NCBI RefSeq assembly: GCF_008933955.1
Contig: NZ_WBXO01000006.1
Location: 62,001 to 126,000, forward strand
Direction: 5' to 3'
Origin: Heliorestis acidaminivorans
GTDB lineage: Bacteria; Bacillota; Desulfitobacteriia; Heliobacteriales; Heliobacteriaceae
Length of the DNA stretch: 64,000 nucleotides
The position numbers and the translations under genes are program-made. The notes under the pieces are model-generated. The model saw nothing but the letters and a program-made list of their open reading frames with translations. It ran no database searches and was not told the DNA's origin. The stretch's first letter is position 1; the number at the start of each line of letters is the position of its first letter. Of the stretch, positions 45,875 through 55,172 are shown one piece after another.

Positions 45875-46006
45875 TTACTTCCTCCTTTGATCGTCCTCAG
45901 CCCTATGGGAAAAGAAAAGCTGTTGTCTTACTCTATGGCCGACTCGATATCCAGAAGGACTTTTACCATTTAAGCCATAAAGCCAAGTCCAGTATCCGAT
46001 GACCAC
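45875..46006 (-). CDS. 43-residue small ORF of the B12 operon
   Basis: A small frame from GTG 46006 to TAA 45875. AAAGGAGG lies just upstream, with a spacing of only two bases, which is short. The peptide has an aromatic start (VIGYWTWLYGLNGKSPSGY) and a basic tail (HRVRQQLFF, QRRK). Its stop codon falls inside the spacer between the Shine-Dalgarno site and the TTG of the 80-residue gene, so the two would be coupled. I do not recognise it; it may be a leader peptide or a tiny subunit. Confidence 0.4.
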   Translation of the reverse strand: MVIGYWTWLYGLNGKSPSGYRVGHRVRQQLFFSHRAEDDQRRK

Positions 46007-46036
46007 CGCCTCCTTTTTACAACCGTTACTTATAGG

Positions 46037-46070
46037 AAAGCAAGGACCAGGCATACCCGGACCTTGCTTT
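46037..46070 (-). terminator. Hairpin inside the B12 operon (weak terminator or processing site)
   Basis: Arms AAAGCAAGG/CCTTGCTTT (9 bp, extended by two G-C pairs past one mismatch). The minus strand has only TTT after it, so read-through to the small ORF is likely. The plus-strand side has a T6 run. Confidence 0.45.
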
Positions 46071-46099
46071 TTTCACCATTACGGTTGCTCACCTACGAC

Positions 46100-47386
46100 T
46101 CAAGACAATGGTTGAGCGAATACACCAGAGAGACCTGCTGTTTGAACCTTTTGCTGAATAGCATTTACATCAGTTGTATAAAGGTTCTTTTCTTTCATGC
46201 GTTGGAAATAGACAGATCCAGAAAAAGTGTATTTCTTAGTTAAGCCATCTTCTGTCCCCATTTGCTCTTTTACATGAGCAATCGCATCACCTACAGCAAG
46301 CTCTTGGGGAATTTCTAATAGTTCCTTCTTCACAGCCGCTCTAGCCGCATTGTGTCCTGCTAAAGTACCTGTAACAATCGCTTCTGTATGGCCTACTAGT
46401 AAGCCTGCTTTTTCACCTGCACAGAAGAGGTTATCAACGTTACCTTGTACTTTAAGAGTATTATCACGAGGGCACATGCCCAGATAACGTACGGAGTTTC
46501 CAATACCGCCAGAATAGGGGTCTTCAAAGCGAGCATCTTCAAAACCAGGTACTTGACGCAATTTATCAAGAGGATAAAAGGGGCTCATCAGTTTAGCGTG
46601 CCCTGTATCGAGAATAATCACATTATCAGCAAATTCTTTGAGTGCATATTGTTGACAAGCTTTTTGAGATAGAGAATCTGCTTTACGCAATTTTTCTGGT
46701 ATAGGAATGATAGCTACACCAGTTCGATCCATTTCTTCGATAATATCATGACGAATCGAATCTTTGTGAAGTTTACAGGAACCGGACATAGCACCTAAGG
46801 AACCATCGGCTTTGCGACCAATAATTTCTTTTACACCTGCTTTGGCGGCAATAGATACACGACCTCCAAAGGTAGGACAGCGGTAGACACACATGGCACA
46901 GCCATTGCCATATTTAGTACAGTTGCCTTGGGGACCTGCTGTACCAGAAGCATCAACAAAGCTATCACCTTGAATAACATCAGTCTCTTCCAGAACGACT
47001 GCCGTTATTCTAGAGCCCTCCATTTGAACATCTCTAACCCGAGCTTCTGTACGATATTCAATATTGCCATATTGATTCATTCTCTCTTTGACAGCAGGCT
47101 CAACTTTAGCCACATCATAGAGGCTAGCATGCTTGTGACCGGGAAACTCAATATTTTTGTGGCGGGATACTGCATCTGTTACTTCAAAAAGATCACCGCC
47201 ACCTAAGGCCAGCATTTCTTCAGTGGCTGTAAAGCGACCGTTGTTGCGCATAATGCCACCAACGAGGCCAGTACCTAAGAACATATCGGTACGCTCTAAA
47301 AGAACAACGTCAGCACCTGTTTTAGCAGCCGCGATGGCTGCAGCACAACCAGCCCATCCACCGCCTACAACTACGATTTTTGGCAT
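46100..47386 (-). CDS. FAD-dependent oxidoreductase with a cysteine cluster
   Basis: An FAD-binding GxGxxG motif (VVVGGGWAGCAAA, residues 5-18) is followed by the acidic end of strand 2 (LLERTD). A cysteine cluster C156-x6-C163-x2-C166-x3-C170 (NGCAMCVYRCP) suggests an iron-sulphur or metal site. A C-terminal FAD motif (NLFCAGEKAGLLVGHTEA) is present. It resembles PF12831-type enzymes. ATG 47386 is 21 bases after the PLP gene. Substrate unknown. Confidence 0.75.
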   Translation of the reverse strand: MPKIVVVGGGWAGCAAAIAAAKTGADVVLLERTDMFLGTGLVGGIMRNNGRFTATEEMLALGGGDLFEVTDAVSRHKNIEFPGHKHASLYDVAKVEPAVKERMNQYGNIEYRTEARVRDVQMEGSRITAVVLEETDVIQGDSFVDASGTAGPQGNCTKYGNGCAMCVYRCPTFGGRVSIAAKAGVKEIIGRKADGSLGAMSGSCKLHKDSIRHDIIEEMDRTGVAIIPIPEKLRKADSLSQKACQQYALKEFADNVIILDTGHAKLMSPFYPLDKLRQVPGFEDARFEDPYSGGIGNSVRYLGMCPRDNTLKVQGNVDNLFCAGEKAGLLVGHTEAIVTGTLAGHNAARAAVKKELLEIPQELAVGDAIAHVKEQMGTEDGLTKKYTFSGSVYFQRMKEKNLYTTDVNAIQQKVQTAGLSGVFAQPLS

Positions 47387-47407
47387 AGTACTATATTACT
47401 CCCTTCT

Positions 47408-48871
47408 TTACACTAGGCCAGCGTGACGTCCTACAATCTCCATCAATTGCACGAGGGCTCTAACACCGTAGCGCATATTGTTTTCGATAATTTGACCATG
47501 CTCATCTGTTGTGCCTAGTCCTGGGGAGATATAGATATTAGCATCATAGGCAATAGTTGGTATAACGCCCATTTGTGCTAGACCTGTTTGCAGAATATTA
47601 CTACCGGCATACATATCTTCAATAGCAAAGATGGGGAAGCCAATCTCATTATTTTTCCAAGTGCCTTCATAGTTAACTTCCACAGCTTGCGAGTTGTAGC
47701 TCTTGGAAATAATAATACCTTGACGAATTTTGGGGTTAAGCTTTTCGAATTCTTCTTTTACAATTCGCTCTAGATCGTCAACTGGTCTTGTCATAATTTC
47801 TGGATTGTCACGCAATGTCCGTAGGGCTTGTACTTGGCTGAGCAAAGCTTCTTTACCAGGATCGAAAGTAACGTAAGCTGCTTTACCGTAAGAAGCTGTA
47901 GTGCCCCAGCGATCGCCTTGCATACCGATAGCTCTACGGACAGAAACCATTAGATCTTCACGACCAATGACTAGACCTGAGGTAGCCGCTCCAGCCGCTT
48001 TGTCCATAGCATAAACAATCAAATCGGCATTTACTTTGCGAGGGTCAGTACCAACGAAAGGTATACCCCAAGCGTTATCGACTAAGAAGGGGACGTTGTA
48101 TTCATGAGCAAGCTCACCAATTCGCTTCATTAAGAGAGGAGAGCCATCTTCATCTTTCACGCCATAACCGTAACCTGGTGTATCATAGCCAATCGAAGTA
48201 AAGCCTGTTAGATAAGGGGCATGCACTTCTGCGGCTAGAGCCATCTGTTCGATAGCGCTTTCAGGGTCTACTTCTGTCAAGAGAGGCACAGGATGGGCTT
48301 TAATACCATGAACTGGGTACTTAGCACCTGCTAAAGGTACAATAACTGTATCTAAGTTGTTTTGACGCTTACCATAGAAGCCATATTCACCGGCTGTAGT
48401 GCCACGATCAGCATACAGATCTTTGTATTTTGGTGGAAAAGGTCTACCATAGGCTGCTTGATGGTGCATATGCTTTTCGTAAGGCGCAATGTAACGCGCA
48501 CGATAGTTATCACCACGACCTAAGTTTGGAGGTGTCATTAAGGTATCAAAACATAGCCAGAGTGCGGCCTCACAAGTACTTGTAGGCGCAACGTCCCATT
48601 CATCACCATAGACGTCTTTGACAATTTCACGGATTTCATCGACTAGTTTAGCCAGTGGAATGACTTCATTACCACCACGCTCTGTAGCTTCTGCTACATC
48701 TTTACGAAGTGGTGCAGGACAGCCAGAAATAGCTCCTGTCAAGCCAAACTTACCGCGAATCTCTGGTGGTATGCCGATCTCATCAGCCATTTTTTTGGCT
48801 TCACCGTAAATCTGTGGGATACTAGCTTGAAGATGTCGATACAATTGAAATTTATATTTGGCGTTGGCCAT
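47408..48871 (-). CDS. Fold-type I PLP-dependent enzyme
   Basis: The 487-residue protein has the expected PLP aspartate (PFLVDNAWGIP) and a lysine in YAMDKAAGAATSG (K291) that fits the Schiff-base position, as in SepSecS/SLA-like enzymes. Other motifs are GLTGAISGCPAPLRKDVAEA and SIGYDTPGYGYG. It is not a routine aminotransferase, and I cannot name it. ATG 48871 is seven bases after GAGGAGG. The neighbouring RidA and FAD genes fit amine chemistry. Confidence 0.7.
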   Translation of the reverse strand: MANAKYKFQLYRHLQASIPQIYGEAKKMADEIGIPPEIRGKFGLTGAISGCPAPLRKDVAEATERGGNEVIPLAKLVDEIREIVKDVYGDEWDVAPTSTCEAALWLCFDTLMTPPNLGRGDNYRARYIAPYEKHMHHQAAYGRPFPPKYKDLYADRGTTAGEYGFYGKRQNNLDTVIVPLAGAKYPVHGIKAHPVPLLTEVDPESAIEQMALAAEVHAPYLTGFTSIGYDTPGYGYGVKDEDGSPLLMKRIGELAHEYNVPFLVDNAWGIPFVGTDPRKVNADLIVYAMDKAAGAATSGLVIGREDLMVSVRRAIGMQGDRWGTTASYGKAAYVTFDPGKEALLSQVQALRTLRDNPEIMTRPVDDLERIVKEEFEKLNPKIRQGIIISKSYNSQAVEVNYEGTWKNNEIGFPIFAIEDMYAGSNILQTGLAQMGVIPTIAYDANIYISPGLGTTDEHGQIIENNMRYGVRALVQLMEIVGRHAGLV

Positions 48872-48899
48872 TGTTGTCCTCCTCAAAAATGAAGGTCTA

Positions 48900-49361
48900 T
48901 TATGATTTCACTTGGACAATCATTTCTACTTCTACTGCTGAATCTAGAGGAAGCTCATTCACACCGACGGCCGAGCGGGCATGTTGACCTTTTGTTCCAA
49001 AGACTTGGCCTAGAAGCTCTGATGCTCCGTTTATTACACCTGGTTGACCTTGAAAACCAGGTCCACTATTAACAAATCCAACAACTTTTACAATCTGTTT
49101 AATCTGTTCTAAATCGCCAACTTGACCTTTAATAACGCTTAAACAGTTGAGACAACAAATTTTTGCCGCTTCATAAGCTTCTTCAGGTGTTAGATCTTGG
49201 CCAACTTTACCTTTATATTTCAGTTCTCCATTCACAAATGGAATTTGACCGGAAGTATAGATAAAATCGCCAACTTTAATTGCTGGTACATAGGCTGCGA
49301 CAGGCTTAGGAGCTTCAGGGACCGTTAGACCCATTTCTTGCAGTTTTGCTTCAACTGACAA
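48900..49361 (-). CDS. RidA/YjgF-family protein
   Basis: RidA proteins hydrolyse reactive enamine/imine products of PLP enzymes. The pattern YTSGQIPFVNG, DLTPEEAYEAAKICCLNCLSV and FVNSGPGFQGQPGVINGAS is diagnostic, with SAVGVNELPLDSAVEVEMIV at the end. The catalytic arginine is seen in GTKGQHARSAVG. It starts at TTG 49361 (GGGGAGG eight bases upstream). Lying next to a PLP enzyme supports a detoxifying role here. Confidence 0.92.
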   Translation of the reverse strand: MSVEAKLQEMGLTVPEAPKPVAAYVPAIKVGDFIYTSGQIPFVNGELKYKGKVGQDLTPEEAYEAAKICCLNCLSVIKGQVGDLEQIKQIVKVVGFVNSGPGFQGQPGVINGASELLGQVFGTKGQHARSAVGVNELPLDSAVEVEMIVQVKS

Positions 49362-49448
49362 GGCTATCACCTCCCCATTCCTTGTACTATTTCGCTCTCG
49401 TAAAGTAGTTTCACCGTACTAGTTCAAAACATGTATAGATACTTACAA

Positions 49449-49889
49449 TCAATCAGGACTTTTAATTAATAACTGCTGCCCTATCTCGGCACCTTGATGG
49501 ATGCCAGAAAGCCTTTCTTTGGAATGAATAACAATATTAATATGATTAGGCATATGAGTCTCATCGAAGCCTGCGATATGACCAAGAAGCTTTCCTTTTA
49601 GATAGACTGGATCACCTGTGACAACAACTCCGCCACCTTTTACTTCAAAGAAAGCCAGATAGGCGATGCGGTTAACCTCACTACCCGGCTTAGAATCATC
49701 TTCATCAGTCATAATAATTTCATGAATCTCATTTACGGCTAGGGCTCTAGAAATAGGCTTGATCAACTGCAAACCTCGTTGTTCCAAGCGACCATCTAAT
49801 ATGGCCACAAGTTCCCCCACCACATCTTTTTTCTTAGCATAAGGGTGGATTTTTAACATATTTTTTGCATAGGGATCTGATAAGGTCAT
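49449..49889 (-). CDS. Uncharacterised 147-residue protein, first gene of the B12 operon
   Basis: Starts at ATG 49889, just after GGGAGGGAAGAC. It has a beta-rich middle (EIIMTDEDD, AYLAFFEVKGGGVVVTGDP, GHIAGFDETHMPNHINIVI) and no recognised catalytic motif; it resembles a small DUF6917-type family, but I am unsure. Its position at the head of the operon links it to the PLP/B12 genes. Confidence 0.55.
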   Translation of the reverse strand: MTLSDPYAKNMLKIHPYAKKKDVVGELVAILDGRLEQRGLQLIKPISRALAVNEIHEIIMTDEDDSKPGSEVNRIAYLAFFEVKGGGVVVTGDPVYLKGKLLGHIAGFDETHMPNHINIVIHSKERLSGIHQGAEIGQQLLIKSPD

Positions 49890-49967
49890 GTCTTCCCTCC
49901 CTCTTATTTTTTCTTCCTTTAGTTTCTCTAATATAGATTTTTTTAATGTCAGAAAATTTTTCAAGGA

Positions 49968-50008
49968 ATAAAAAAAGAAACCCGAAAAAGCATTCTTTGG
50001 GTTTCTTT
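49968..50008 (-). terminator. Terminator of rex
   Basis: Stem AAAGAAACCC/GGGTTTCTTT (49999-50008 with 49974-49983) followed on the minus strand by a T7 tract. It separates rex from the B12 operon. Confidence 0.85.
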
Positions 50009-50036
50009 CTTGGTTTCTTGTTTCTTATTTTATTAT

Positions 50037-50672
50037 TTACTTTTTCTGCTTACTAGCAATATTAAAAGTCAACACTTCCAAATTTACGGCCAAATCGACG
50101 TTGCGCAGTTCTATATTATAAGGAACATTAAGTACACAGGGGGCAAAGTTCAAGATTGCTTTGATACCGGAGTTCACAAAAATATCGGCTACACTTTGGG
50201 CACTAGACGTAGGAGTCGTAATAATGCCAATATCTACGTTCTCTTCTTTGATAATTTTCTCTAGATCATTAAATGGCTTTACTTCAATACCTTCGTATAC
50301 CTTGCCAAATTTGCTTTCATCAACATCAAAAAGAGAAACAATTTCAAACTTGCGATCTCTAAAGCCACGATACATAGCCAAGGCCGTTCCTAAGTGACCG
50401 ACACCAACAATAACTACTTTCCATTTCAGATCAAGACCCAAAATCTTCAAGATATGCCTGTGCAATTCTTTGACATTATAGCCGACACCACGAGTTCCAA
50501 ATTCACCAAAATAGGCTAGATCTTTTCTTACATGGGCTGGACTTACGCCTGATCCTTCGGCAATTTCACCAGACGAGATGAGTTCGAGGCCTTGCTGTTC
50601 TACCTTGCTCAGGTAACGGGAATAAACCGAAAGTCTAGCTATGGTAGCTTCAGGTATTTTATAAGATTTCAA
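50037..50672 (-). CDS. rex: Redox-sensing transcriptional repressor Rex
   Basis: Rex senses the NADH/NAD ratio. N-terminal winged helix (RLSVYSRYLSKVEQQGLELI, GVSPAHVRKDLAYFGEFGTRG) is followed by a Rossmann fold with WKVVIVGVGHLGTALA, and the domain-swapped C-terminal helix. 211 residues is standard. It starts at TTG 50672. It represses fermentation and respiration genes in Firmicutes; I found no convincing Rex operator (TTGTGA..TCACAA) in this window. Confidence 0.96.
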   Translation of the reverse strand: MKSYKIPEATIARLSVYSRYLSKVEQQGLELISSGEIAEGSGVSPAHVRKDLAYFGEFGTRGVGYNVKELHRHILKILGLDLKWKVVIVGVGHLGTALAMYRGFRDRKFEIVSLFDVDESKFGKVYEGIEVKPFNDLEKIIKEENVDIGIITTPTSSAQSVADIFVNSGIKAILNFAPCVLNVPYNIELRNVDLAVNLEVLTFNIASKQKK

Positions 50673-50798
50673 TGGCTCTCCCTCTTTCTTAAAGGTAATA
50701 AAGTTAATTCTTGTCTTACCTACAAGATTTCTGCGCAGTTACACTTATGTGGAATAAGTATTCAAATGCTTCAATCAATAATGAACCATACCCTTCTT

Positions 50799-50826
50799 AT
50801 TATAACGCAAAAAAGAAGATGTTGAA
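50799..50826 (-). promoter_or_regulatory. Probable rex promoter
   Basis: TATAAT at 50799-50804 with a weak -35 (TTCAAC, 50821-50826) 16 bases away, on the minus strand, between folC and rex. Confidence 0.4.
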
Positions 50827-50836
50827 GCACCATTTA

Positions 50837-52180
50837 TCACAAATACTTGTGATTCTTAGTAAATATGATCTGTCGCGCTTCAGCAACTAAGTATAAAGAT
50901 CCTGATAGAACGATAAGAGCTAAAAAACCATTCTTTTCACAAGTAGTAACAACTTCTTCTGCTTGTTGTAAAGCTTCAGCTACTTCTTCTATTACCTGTA
51001 TAGACTTACAGTAAGGGCTTACGATTTCTTTTAGTGCTAGCCAATCGCCGGCTCGCTCATGATTAGCACGACATACTATAATATGATCAGCTTCGGGAGC
51101 TAAAAGAGATGCTACCTTTTCTCGCTCTTTATCAGCTAAAAGGGCCAAAATCATTACTTTTTTGTACCCCTGATAGTCTTCTTGTAAAGTCTTAGCTAGC
51201 GTTACCGCACCTGCTTCATTATGAGCACCATCTAAAAGAATGTTTCCAATCCGCTCCTGCCGTCCTGGCCAGTTAGTTTTCACTAGGCCTTGCTTTAGAG
51301 CACTCTCTGTCCAGGAATAACCTCTTTCTTGTACTACTTCAAGTACTGCAACAGCCGTAGCTAAATTAGTTTGTTGATGTCTTCCTGTTAGAGGTGCAAC
51401 TAGAGGTCCATAAGATCGTAAAAGCCCTTCAACTAGCAGTTCTTTCTTACCTTTAATAATATCATAGTGCACCCATTGGGCTCTAGGTAGTTTTGGTCCC
51501 TTACGTACTACTTGAATCAGAGGTGCTTCTTCCTTAATTGCTTTCTCTTGTAGCAGGGTGAGCACAGTAGGATCTTCACTAGCTGTAATAATCGGCCTAT
51601 TCTTTTTTATAATTCCTGCTTTGGCTATGGTAATTTCTTCCACTGAATGACCCAAGTAATCCTGGTGATCTAGCGATACGTTAGTAATCACCGAAAGCAA
51701 AGGTGTAACTACATTAGTTGCATCAATAGCTCCGCCCATGCCCACTTCTAAAACAACAAAATCGACAGCCTTTCTATAATAGTAAAGTAAAGAGAGTGCT
51801 GTCCATACTTCGAATTCTGTGGGATGTGCAAAACCTTCTTCGACCATGGCCTCAATGGGACTCTGCATTTCTTCTAAGAGTAAAGCTACTACTTCTTCTT
51901 CAATTGCCTTTTTATTAATTTGCGTTCTCTCAGTGATGCAGTGCAGGTGCGGTGACGTAAAAAGCCCAACAGAATAACCAGCTTCTTCTAGTACAGAAGC
52001 TATCATGACAGCCGTTGAACCTTTACCGTTTGTACCGCCAATATGAATAAACTCAGGCTTGCTTTGTCGATGGGGATCACCGAGCCGCCGTAGCAGCTCA
52101 GTGGTGCTTTTTAGGCCTGGTTTTATCCCCAGTTTACTTAGCTTTTGTAGGTAGAGCTTTACTTCTTCCATGGTCATCAT
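50837..52180 (-). CDS. folC: Folylpolyglutamate synthase / dihydrofolate synthase
   Basis: FolC adds glutamate to folates. Mur-ligase-type motifs: [46 protein letters not shown] and [13 protein letters not shown]. 447 residues. ATG 52180 overlaps the valS stop by four bases, so it is coupled to valS; valS-folC is a conserved pair in Firmicutes. Confidence 0.96.
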   Translation of the reverse strand: MMTMEEVKLYLQKLSKLGIKPGLKSTTELLRRLGDPHRQSKPEFIHIGGTNGKGSTAVMIASVLEEAGYSVGLFTSPHLHCITERTQINKKAIEEEVVALLLEEMQSPIEAMVEEGFAHPTEFEVWTALSLLYYYRKAVDFVVLEVGMGGAIDATNVVTPLLSVITNVSLDHQDYLGHSVEEITIAKAGIIKKNRPIITASEDPTVLTLLQEKAIKEEAPLIQVVRKGPKLPRAQWVHYDIIKGKKELLVEGLLRSYGPLVAPLTGRHQQTNLATAVAVLEVVQERGYSWTESALKQGLVKTNWPGRQERIGNILLDGAHNEAGAVTLAKTLQEDYQGYKKVMILALLADKEREKVASLLAPEADHIIVCRANHERAGDWLALKEIVSPYCKSIQVIEEVAEALQQAEEVVTTCEKNGFLALIVLSGSLYLVAEARQIIFTKNHKYL

Positions 52181-54855
52181 AAGCTTTTTAAAGCACCTAT
52201 CCGCTCTTCCAAAGCTTTTTTCTTTTTCTGACCTTCTTCAGCTTTTTCTCGCTCTTTCTCTACTACTTCTACAGGTGCTTTAGAGACAAAAGATTGGTTC
52301 GATAACTTGCCTTGCAGGCGTTGCAATTCTTTCTCTGTCACAGCAAGCTCTTTTTGTAACCTTTCGATCTCCTTTTCAATGTCAATCAGATCTTTTAAGG
52401 GAAGATATATTTCAACCCTTTGAACGATAGCTGTAACTGCGCCTTCAGGCTTTTCTGTTTTTATAGATCTTATCGACACTTCTGAAGCTGTTGCTAAGCT
52501 AGCTATATAAGACTTACCTTCTGTTAATATCTTTTGTGCTTTTTCTTCATCGGTCAACAAGATAAGCTCTGCTTTCTTACCAGGCGGCACATTCATCTCT
52601 GCCCGGAGATTACGTGCGCTACGGATCAACTCCATGAGCAAGGCCATTTCTTCTTCCGCTGTATAGTCTACATGGTTTGGATCTACTTCTGGCCATGACG
52701 AAAGCATGATTGTGTCCCCATGGTGAGGCAACTGTTGCCAGATCTCTTCTGTTAAGAAAGGCATATAAGGATGCAGTAGTTGCAAAGTGCCACTAAGTAC
52801 ATGACGTAATACTTTTTGGGCCGTCTGCCTAGAAGCTACTGCATCAGTGACAGTATCATCTTTGCCATAGAGACGAGGTTTTACCAGTTCAATGTACCAA
52901 TCACAGAATTCATTCCATAAGAAATCGTAGAGAAGTCTAGCTCCTTCTCCAATGTCATAGTTTTCTAGAGCTTTTGTAACAGCACCTACTACACTATTAT
53001 AGCGTGACAAAATCCAACGGTCTGCTAAGGTTAGTTCACCCCATGGTTGGTGACCTTTGTAGTCATGCAGATGCATTAATGCAAAGCGAGAAGCATTCCA
53101 GATCTTATTGACAAAGTTACGCGTACCTTCTAGTCGTTCTAAGTGGAAGCGAATATCGTTGCCTGGTGTATTGCCTGTGACCAGCATAAAGCGTAATGTA
53201 TCAGCACCGTACTGTTCGATTACCTCAATAGGGTCGACACCGTTACCAAGTGACTTGGACATTTTCCTTCCCTGTCCATCAAGTATTAAACCGTGAATAA
53301 ATACATCACGGAAGGGTACATCTTTTTGGAACTCTAGACCCATAAAGACCATACGAGCTACCCAGAAGAAGATGATATCTCTTCCTGTTACAAGTACGGA
53401 AGTAGGGTAATATTTTTTCAGCTCTTCTGTCTCTTCAGGCCAACCTAGAGTCGAGAAAGGCCAAAGAGCTGAAGAGAACCAAGTGTCCAATACGTCAGGA
53501 TCTTGTGTAAAGGTAGTTGCTCCACACTTCGGGCAATGGTCAGGGACATTTTCTGAGAGGCCACAATAAATATAGTCACAATCGTCACAATACCATACAG
53601 GGATACGATGACCCCACCAGAGCTGGCGAGAAATGCACCAGTCTCGTATGTTTTCTAACCAGCCCAGATAGACTTTGGTAAAACGACTAGGGACAAAATT
53701 AAGACGCCCCTCATGGACAACCTCCATAGCTGGTTCTGCCAGAGGCTTCATTTTGACAAACCACTGTGGTGATACCATAGGTTCCACAACCGTATCACAG
53801 CGGTAGCATTGACCAACAGCATGAACATGTTCGTCAATCTTCGCCAGGTAGCCTTTATCTTCAAGATCAGAAACTAACTTTTTGCGACAACTATAACGAT
53901 CCATACCTTCGTAAGGACCTGCATGTTCATTCATTATAGCTTCTTTGGTCATTACATTTACTTGGGGAAGATGATGACGAAGACCCATTTCAAAATCATT
54001 AGGATCGTGAGCAGGAGTAATCTTTACAACGCCCGTACCGAAAGAGGGATCAACATATTCATCGGCAATAACCGGAATTGTCTTATCGATGATTGGAATA
54101 ATTACATTTTGGCCAATTAAGTGTTGGTAACGTTCATCGTCAGGATGAACAGCTACAGCTGTATCACCAAGCATGGTTTCAGGACGGGTTGTAGCAACAA
54201 CAACTTCACCTTTTCCTTCTGCAACAGGATAGCGAATATGCCAGAGGTTGCCACCTTTCTCCTGGTGCTCCACTTCGATATCTGAAATGGTTGTTTGACA
54301 TTTAGGACACCAGTTGATAATCCGATTACCTCTGTAGATCAGATCTTTTTCAAAAAGCTGAATAAATACTTCTTGTACTGCTTTAGAGCAACCTTCATCC
54401 ATGGTAAAACGTTCTCGACTCCAGTCACAAGAAGTACCTAGTTTTTTCAATTGTGAAGTAATGCGATGGCCATATTGATGCTTCCAATCCCAGACTCTTT
54501 CTAGAAAAGCTTCGCGACCAAGATCATATTTACTTTGACCTTCTTTGGCTAAAGCTTCTTCTACTTTCGCTTGTGTTGCAATACCAGCATGATCTGTACC
54601 TGGTATCCAGAGCACTTTATATCCAGCCATTCGCTTCCAGCGAACCAAAATATCTTGTAATGTATTATCTAGAGCATGTCCTAGATGAAGACTGCCAGTT
54701 ACATTAGGCGGTGGCATAACAACAGAAAAGGTTTCTCCTTCTACATCGATAGGGCCACGAAAATAGCCTTTATCCATCCATTCTTGATACCATTTTTCTT
54801 CTACTTCTTTGGGATCGTAGGTTTTTGATAATCCCGTTTGTTTTACGTCACTCAC
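52177..54855 (-). CDS. valS: Valyl-tRNA synthetase
   Basis: Class I synthetase for valine. HIGH box in [23 protein letters not shown] box in [11 protein letters not shown], editing domain ([17 protein letters not shown]) and a C-terminal coiled coil ([20 protein letters not shown]). 892 residues is typical. It starts at GTG 54855 after GGAGGTTTCATA and is controlled by the T-box leader upstream. Confidence 0.97.
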   Translation of the reverse strand: MSDVKQTGLSKTYDPKEVEEKWYQEWMDKGYFRGPIDVEGETFSVVMPPPNVTGSLHLGHALDNTLQDILVRWKRMAGYKVLWIPGTDHAGIATQAKVEEALAKEGQSKYDLGREAFLERVWDWKHQYGHRITSQLKKLGTSCDWSRERFTMDEGCSKAVQEVFIQLFEKDLIYRGNRIINWCPKCQTTISDIEVEHQEKGGNLWHIRYPVAEGKGEVVVATTRPETMLGDTAVAVHPDDERYQHLIGQNVIIPIIDKTIPVIADEYVDPSFGTGVVKITPAHDPNDFEMGLRHHLPQVNVMTKEAIMNEHAGPYEGMDRYSCRKKLVSDLEDKGYLAKIDEHVHAVGQCYRCDTVVEPMVSPQWFVKMKPLAEPAMEVVHEGRLNFVPSRFTKVYLGWLENIRDWCISRQLWWGHRIPVWYCDDCDYIYCGLSENVPDHCPKCGATTFTQDPDVLDTWFSSALWPFSTLGWPEETEELKKYYPTSVLVTGRDIIFFWVARMVFMGLEFQKDVPFRDVFIHGLILDGQGRKMSKSLGNGVDPIEVIEQYGADTLRFMLVTGNTPGNDIRFHLERLEGTRNFVNKIWNASRFALMHLHDYKGHQPWGELTLADRWILSRYNSVVGAVTKALENYDIGEGARLLYDFLWNEFCDWYIELVKPRLYGKDDTVTDAVASRQTAQKVLRHVLSGTLQLLHPYMPFLTEEIWQQLPHHGDTIMLSSWPEVDPNHVDYTAEEEMALLMELIRSARNLRAEMNVPPGKKAELILLTDEEKAQKILTEGKSYIASLATASEVSIRSIKTEKPEGAVTAIVQRVEIYLPLKDLIDIEKEIERLQKELAVTEKELQRLQGKLSNQSFVSKAPVEVVEKEREKAEEGQKKKKALEERIGALKSL

Positions 54856-54879
54856 TATGAAACCTCCTCAAAAAATGAA

Positions 54880-55130
54880 AAAAGCACCCTCATCCTCAAA
54901 GGACGGAGTGCTCCGCGGTACCACCTTTGTTCCATTACAAGAAAAGTCCACTTAATTCGCAAACAAATCTTACAATGACACTTCTAGGATTGTAACGGGT
55001 CCTAACCGGCCTCCTGAAAAAGGCACTCTAAGGCGACTTCCACCGTTTTACCCAGCAACCTTTCAGCCAAGGGTCTGCCTCTCTGAGGGGTTAAGGCGGT
55101 GTACTACTCCTTATCATCGCTTTCCCACTA
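54880..55130 (-). promoter_or_regulatory. T-box riboswitch of valS (specifier probably GUC)
   Basis: The leader contains AGGTGGTACCGCGG (near 54912-54929) and a terminator with a long stem (AGCACTCCGTCCT with AGGATGAGGGTGCT, then T6). In the stem-I region GGAAGTCGCC offers a GTC valine specifier. Uncharged tRNA-Val should allow read-through. Confidence 0.88.
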
Positions 55131-55143
55131 TTATATCTTCTCT

Positions 55144-55172
55144 ATGTTAGAAAGGTTGCGCCTCTTTGTCAA
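55144..55172 (-). promoter_or_regulatory. Sigma-A promoter of valS
   Basis: TTGACA (55167-55172), 17 bases, TAACAT (55144-55149) on the minus strand. It overlaps the end of meaB, so valS has its own start within the end of that gene. A further TATAAT (55130-55135) without a good -35 is close by. Confidence 0.55.

Noticed and set aside
45706..46002. 98-codon plus-strand frame opposite the small ORFs of the B12 operon.
   Set aside because: It is antisense to the 80- and 43-residue frames, has no ribosome site, and its protein is His/Arg-rich without fold signals.
50836..50853. Inverted repeat ATCACAA-N4-TTGTGAT over the folC stop, near rex.
   Set aside because: The half-sites face the opposite way from a Rex operator (TTGTGA..TCACAA), and it lies at a gene end rather than at a promoter.
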